A stretch of DNA of 11,395 nt from Planctomycetota bacterium (GTDB lineage Bacteria; Planctomycetota; Phycisphaerae; SM23-33; FEN-1343). The position numbers and the translations under genes were made by a program. The notes beneath the pieces are model-generated. The model made no database searches and was not told the DNA's origin. It worked only from the letters and a program-made list of their open reading frames with translations. The DNA lies in the NCBI GenBank assembly GCA_013203365.1, contig JABMQG010000415.1, positions 1 through 11,395 on the forward strand, written 5' to 3'. Of this stretch, positions 9,801-11,395 are shown piece after piece; within the stretch, counting starts at the first letter, position 1, and each line of letters opens with the position of its first letter.

Positions 9801-11073
9801 AACGCAGGACATAACCGTCTTCCCACGCGAGGACGTCAAGGTCGCGCAAAAGATCCGCACGGCCCTGTGGGACCCGGCCGGAACAAGCCAAAAAACCCTC
9901 TCGAAACTCGGTGTTGACATCGTCCCTGTCGCCAACGTTCAAGAGATACCGGCAGGTGTGGGCATCCTGGTTGTCGGGGCCGAAGCCTGGACGCAAGACA
10001 ACCGCGAAAAAACTGCCAAACCTCTGTTCGACTTCGCCGCAAAAGGTGGAACGCTTCTCGTCCTGCACCAGAAGTATTGGCCTGACGGGTCACCTGTGCA
10101 ACTGCGGCTTGATCCTCAACAAGTAGCCTCCCGCGTCTGGAAACGTGCCGCCAGCCATCCGGTCTTTGACGGTATAAGCGACTCCTGGCTTCACTTCTGG
10201 CGCAACGGCCACGTGGTGTCGAGTTTCGATTTCGTCAAGCCCGACAGCGGCAATTCAATCACGTTGGCCGACGCCGGCGTCAATACCGGGCTGGAAAGAA
10301 GCGTTTTACTGGAAGTCCGATATGGCGCCGGGAGGGTCCTGGCCAGCCAGTTCCATCTGATCGATTCGTTCGATGCCGAACCGGTTGCCCCCAGGCTGCT
10401 GGCCAACCTGCTGACCGCCGCCGCCGCCCAGCTGCCCGCATTGCACCCCGTGGCGGTGTGCGCAAAGTCGGACGACCCTGTTGTCCAGATGCTCAACGTC
10501 CTGGGCGCCGATATGAGTCTGCTCTCTCGCCCGCTGGACGCCGAGTCTCTCAAAGGCCACAACGTCATCCTCGTGCAGTTGGACCAGGACCTGACACCAG
10601 CCGAGGCGAAGGCGCTTGGCGAAAGGGCCGCCGACGGGGCACTGGTCTGGGTCCGTGGTGCAAGTCCGAATACACTGCCGGTGCTGGAGGCGATTACCGC
10701 CTGCCAATGGAAAGACACTGGCAAGCCCCTCGCCCCTTGGGTGGCCCGGGCCGTCATTGAAGGGGCACCGAACGAGTTGGCGGGGCTATCCAATGGCGAG
10801 TTCTACTGGAAAAGAGGCAAGTTCGGCGACGGCCAGGGCCTTGAAGATCCAAGCTGGAAGATCGCCGACATCGCCGATCAATACATCGCGCCGGTAAAGG
10901 CCGAATCCGCCCGCAATCTGCTCTACCCGGAACTGATGTGGACGCTACCCGTCGGACAAGGTCGCGTTCTGGTCGATCAGGTGCTTTGGGCGGAGAAGGT
11001 CGGCGACGTGCAAAAACAGGCCCGGCGAATCGCCAGTGTGCTCCTGACGAACGCAGGCGTGACGTTAAAATAA
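6841..11073 (+). CDS. Secreted glycoside hydrolase family 2-type protein with duplicated C-terminal modules
   Basis: This 1410-residue exported protein probably hydrolyses a beta-glycosidic bond in a polysaccharide; the substrate cannot be read from sequence. A signal peptide covers 1-30 (cleavage after AVA). Residues about 35-190 form an unrecognised beta-rich domain, and about 195-295 an Ig-like domain. A GH2 sugar-binding jelly roll (about 304-445) shows GSWDF (308-312), GWYRKTF (353-359) and YLNGEKV (384-390). An Ig-like domain follows (about 470-580), then a TIM barrel (about 582-920) opening with the GH2 hallmark FGFREVW and FLFNG (594-598). It also has CDEEGLLWDLE (649-659) and NHPCVVHYDHSNEFG, where Asn705-Glu706 fit the GH2 acid/base pair. 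Glu826 in PVYAPEVLW is the best nucleophile candidate. Residues about 1010-1405 hold two related class-I-glutaminase/ThuA-like modules. The gene lies 149 bases after gyrB, so it is probably transcribed separately. The GH2 assignment is firm; catalytic activity is less so. Confidence 0.87.
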   Translation: MARKLDFKPMKVLVSLFAVLAILCGQQAVAADPPAGPAEIVLPVTQAKVVDRENTPIAEVLKNVDGIPVVSRGVMVYWRLPQTLQPGEYYPCFQIVRSSGWNNEVWPSAYHNGQFVKTVGMTDPQPLGAESRQAEVCAEQPRQLSPGDVIGARMFYDADGDVLAALVLRRQKPPAVHMKIGTNSWGMYYKQPFKPLAVDTTILTAPDENRSGKASVTVFNYTEKPRPTKISWEVKDFFGEVLATGSEDVQVPSIGIWQKAIDYRVPETSDHLLITIRADDATGTTIHHTADVMANRPAGPRPRLYLSGSWDFAQDESLFLTSPPAADKFIKDGVTVPGYMPYNPRGRGPRHVGWYRKTFVAPDWLKGQRQVLVFGTVAYECDIYLNGEKVAYHFGPKDSFEVDLTGKVTPGANEIIVGVRDWFAAAKPEVLNNIKSTKSWDTTAKNNFEISQFWATDALIAPSWDAPGGIKDDVYMESRPDVHVADVFVKPSIRQKSLTVDVTIANASDKPVEVTPVCTVLDQGRQILRFPGEKISIAPNSQSTVTLLSPAENIPLWWPHDPHLLQCRISLQNGQDVQDVRFGFREVWLGENNFLFNGRKAKMTRAGYNPYAQGHMNRRSLREMATWYPPYGITIVEVCNSIPTAADICDEEGLLWDLETNWLIFGVTTYLLKDDVHWKNAEQLAVRTARTFKNHPCVVHYDHSNEFGCYAGGTNVENAYEVAAKRLFGIYEAVKAFDPTRPGSSDADGDLNGRLPDFNLHYTQIERVPWQIIKDHTFLSPVDAFNSWFENPSPDYVPQKGDIVRITSNGYPFSWAWGTRPVYAPEVLWAPFCFLPHGGTYWRGDSVYRNIYDCYQAEMDRAVSIGAGYRHMDMWMIHPWGGSALTYASMRPDCVVPIESLHNYYDDEQVVRPVNIHHDKLLPAEMTLRWGIISPAGDVEAGREDLAMDAGALLRKKLKFNLPKVDKPTEASLYYRLEDATGVVDSTTQDITVFPREDVKVAQKIRTALWDPAGTSQKTLSKLGVDIVPVANVQEIPAGVGILVVGAEAWTQDNREKTAKPLFDFAAKGGTLLVLHQKYWPDGSPVQLRLDPQQVASRVWKRAASHPVFDGISDSWLHFWRNGHVVSSFDFVKPDSGNSITLADAGVNTGLERSVLLEVRYGAGRVLASQFHLIDSFDAEPVAPRLLANLLTAAAAQLPALHPVAVCAKSDDPVVQMLNVLGADMSLLSRPLDAESLKGHNVILVQLDQDLTPAEAKALGERAADGALVWVRGASPNTLPVLEAITACQWKDTGKPLAPWVARAVIEGAPNELAGLSNGEFYWKRGKFGDGQGLEDPSWKIADIADQYIAPVKAESARNLLYPELMWTLPVGQGRVLVDQVLWAEKVGDVQKQARRIASVLLTNAGVTLK

Positions 11074-11182
11074 CTAATACCGCGCGCACCAAAAGGGCCT
11101 GTTGCCCAATTAAGGTTGAGGAGCAATGATTCTTTGGGCAGGAGTTTGCATCTGTTGTTTGTGTTACAGGGTGCTGGGTCGC
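11074..11182. other. Short gene-free gap after the GH2 gene
   Basis: This 109-base stretch follows the GH2 stop. A 4-base stem GGGC/GCCC (11096-11108) is too weak to call a terminator on the plus strand. A 46-codon plus-strand frame starts here at ATG 11126 behind GAGGAG (11118-11123) but runs into the antisense of the transposase relic, so I do not call it a gene. Confidence 0.5.
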
Positions 11183-11395
11183 TCAGATGGGCCGGCGGAC
11201 GGCCTCGAAGTTCTCGCGCCGGAACGTGCAGATGGTATTGTGGTCAGGTGTGTGTGTCACCGGTGAGGTAACGGACAGCCACGTCCCGATACGTGGCACG
11301 CTAGATTCCTCGACTGGAGAAGATGCCGTTGGCATAACAGTAGATCAACAACACAAGCAGCATCCTGGGAGGGTATTGCTCCGAGCCGCTCCCTC
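11183..11395 (-). pseudogene. Decayed DDE transposase N-terminal fragment (DUF772/IS1182-like)
   Basis: Reading the minus strand leftwards from the window edge gives a recognisable transposase N-terminal domain: YPPRMLLVLLIYCYANGIFS, then SSRGI, an amber codon (11303-11301), RATYRDVAVRYLTGDTH, and after a frame change PDHNTICTFRREN. This matches the pattern of IS5/IS1182-group transposases, which carry PPRMLL...YG..., YRDVAFRYL and PDH.TI..FRR in that order. Two lesions are visible. A TAG stands about where Glu is expected. A one-base gain or two-base loss has occurred in a GT/AC dinucleotide tract (11248-11257). Homology fades at a TGA (11185-11183) soon after FRREN, so the catalytic DDE region is absent. 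The start lies outside the window. No terminal inverted repeat or target duplication was identified. It is a relic that cannot make active transposase from this copy. Confidence 0.75.

Noticed and set aside
11096..11108. GGGC-CTGTT-GCCC hairpin after the GH2 gene as a terminator.
   Set aside because: A 4-base stem with no following T-run on the plus strand is too weak.

Overview
The window looks like ordinary chromosomal DNA from a GC-rich (roughly 57-60% by eye) Gram-negative-type bacterium, most likely a member of the Planctomycetota (Phycisphaerae-like). That lineage call is an inference. It rests on a lipoprotein beta-propeller, a GyrB with an inserted C-terminal region, and a very large exported GH2-type glycosidase with extra C-terminal modules. 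No 16S gene or other decisive marker is present.

Layout from left to right. (1) 32-3271, plus strand: a tight gene string made of a small unrecognised protein, a PQQ-repeat beta-propeller lipoprotein whose ribosome site begins at the previous stop codon, and purH. PurH is the bifunctional enzyme for the last two steps of IMP synthesis. The small spacings suggest one operon, but no functional link between the first two genes and purH is evident. (2) 3291-3872, minus strand: a PduO-type cobalamin adenosyltransferase, convergent with purH across a 19-base gap. (3) 3873-4189: a divergent intergenic region carrying candidate promoters for both neighbours. (4) 4190-6691, plus strand: gyrB, complete, with ATPase and TOPRIM motifs intact. 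(5) 6841-11073, plus strand: a 1410-residue secreted GH2-type glycosidase whose C-terminus appears to hold two copies of one module. (6) 11074-11395: a short gap, then the decayed N-terminal part of a DDE transposase on the minus strand, broken by an amber codon and a frameshift and running off the window edge.

The genes do not form one obvious system. They are housekeeping functions (purine synthesis, B12 cofactor activation, DNA supercoiling) beside a polysaccharide-degradation gene and a mobile-element scar. I found no CRISPR array, phage, toxin-antitoxin, defence or secondary-metabolite locus and no RNA gene. The points most worth checking are the internal duplication and unusual active-site surroundings in the GH2 protein, the transposase relic, and the Arg-to-Glu change in the adenosyltransferase signature.
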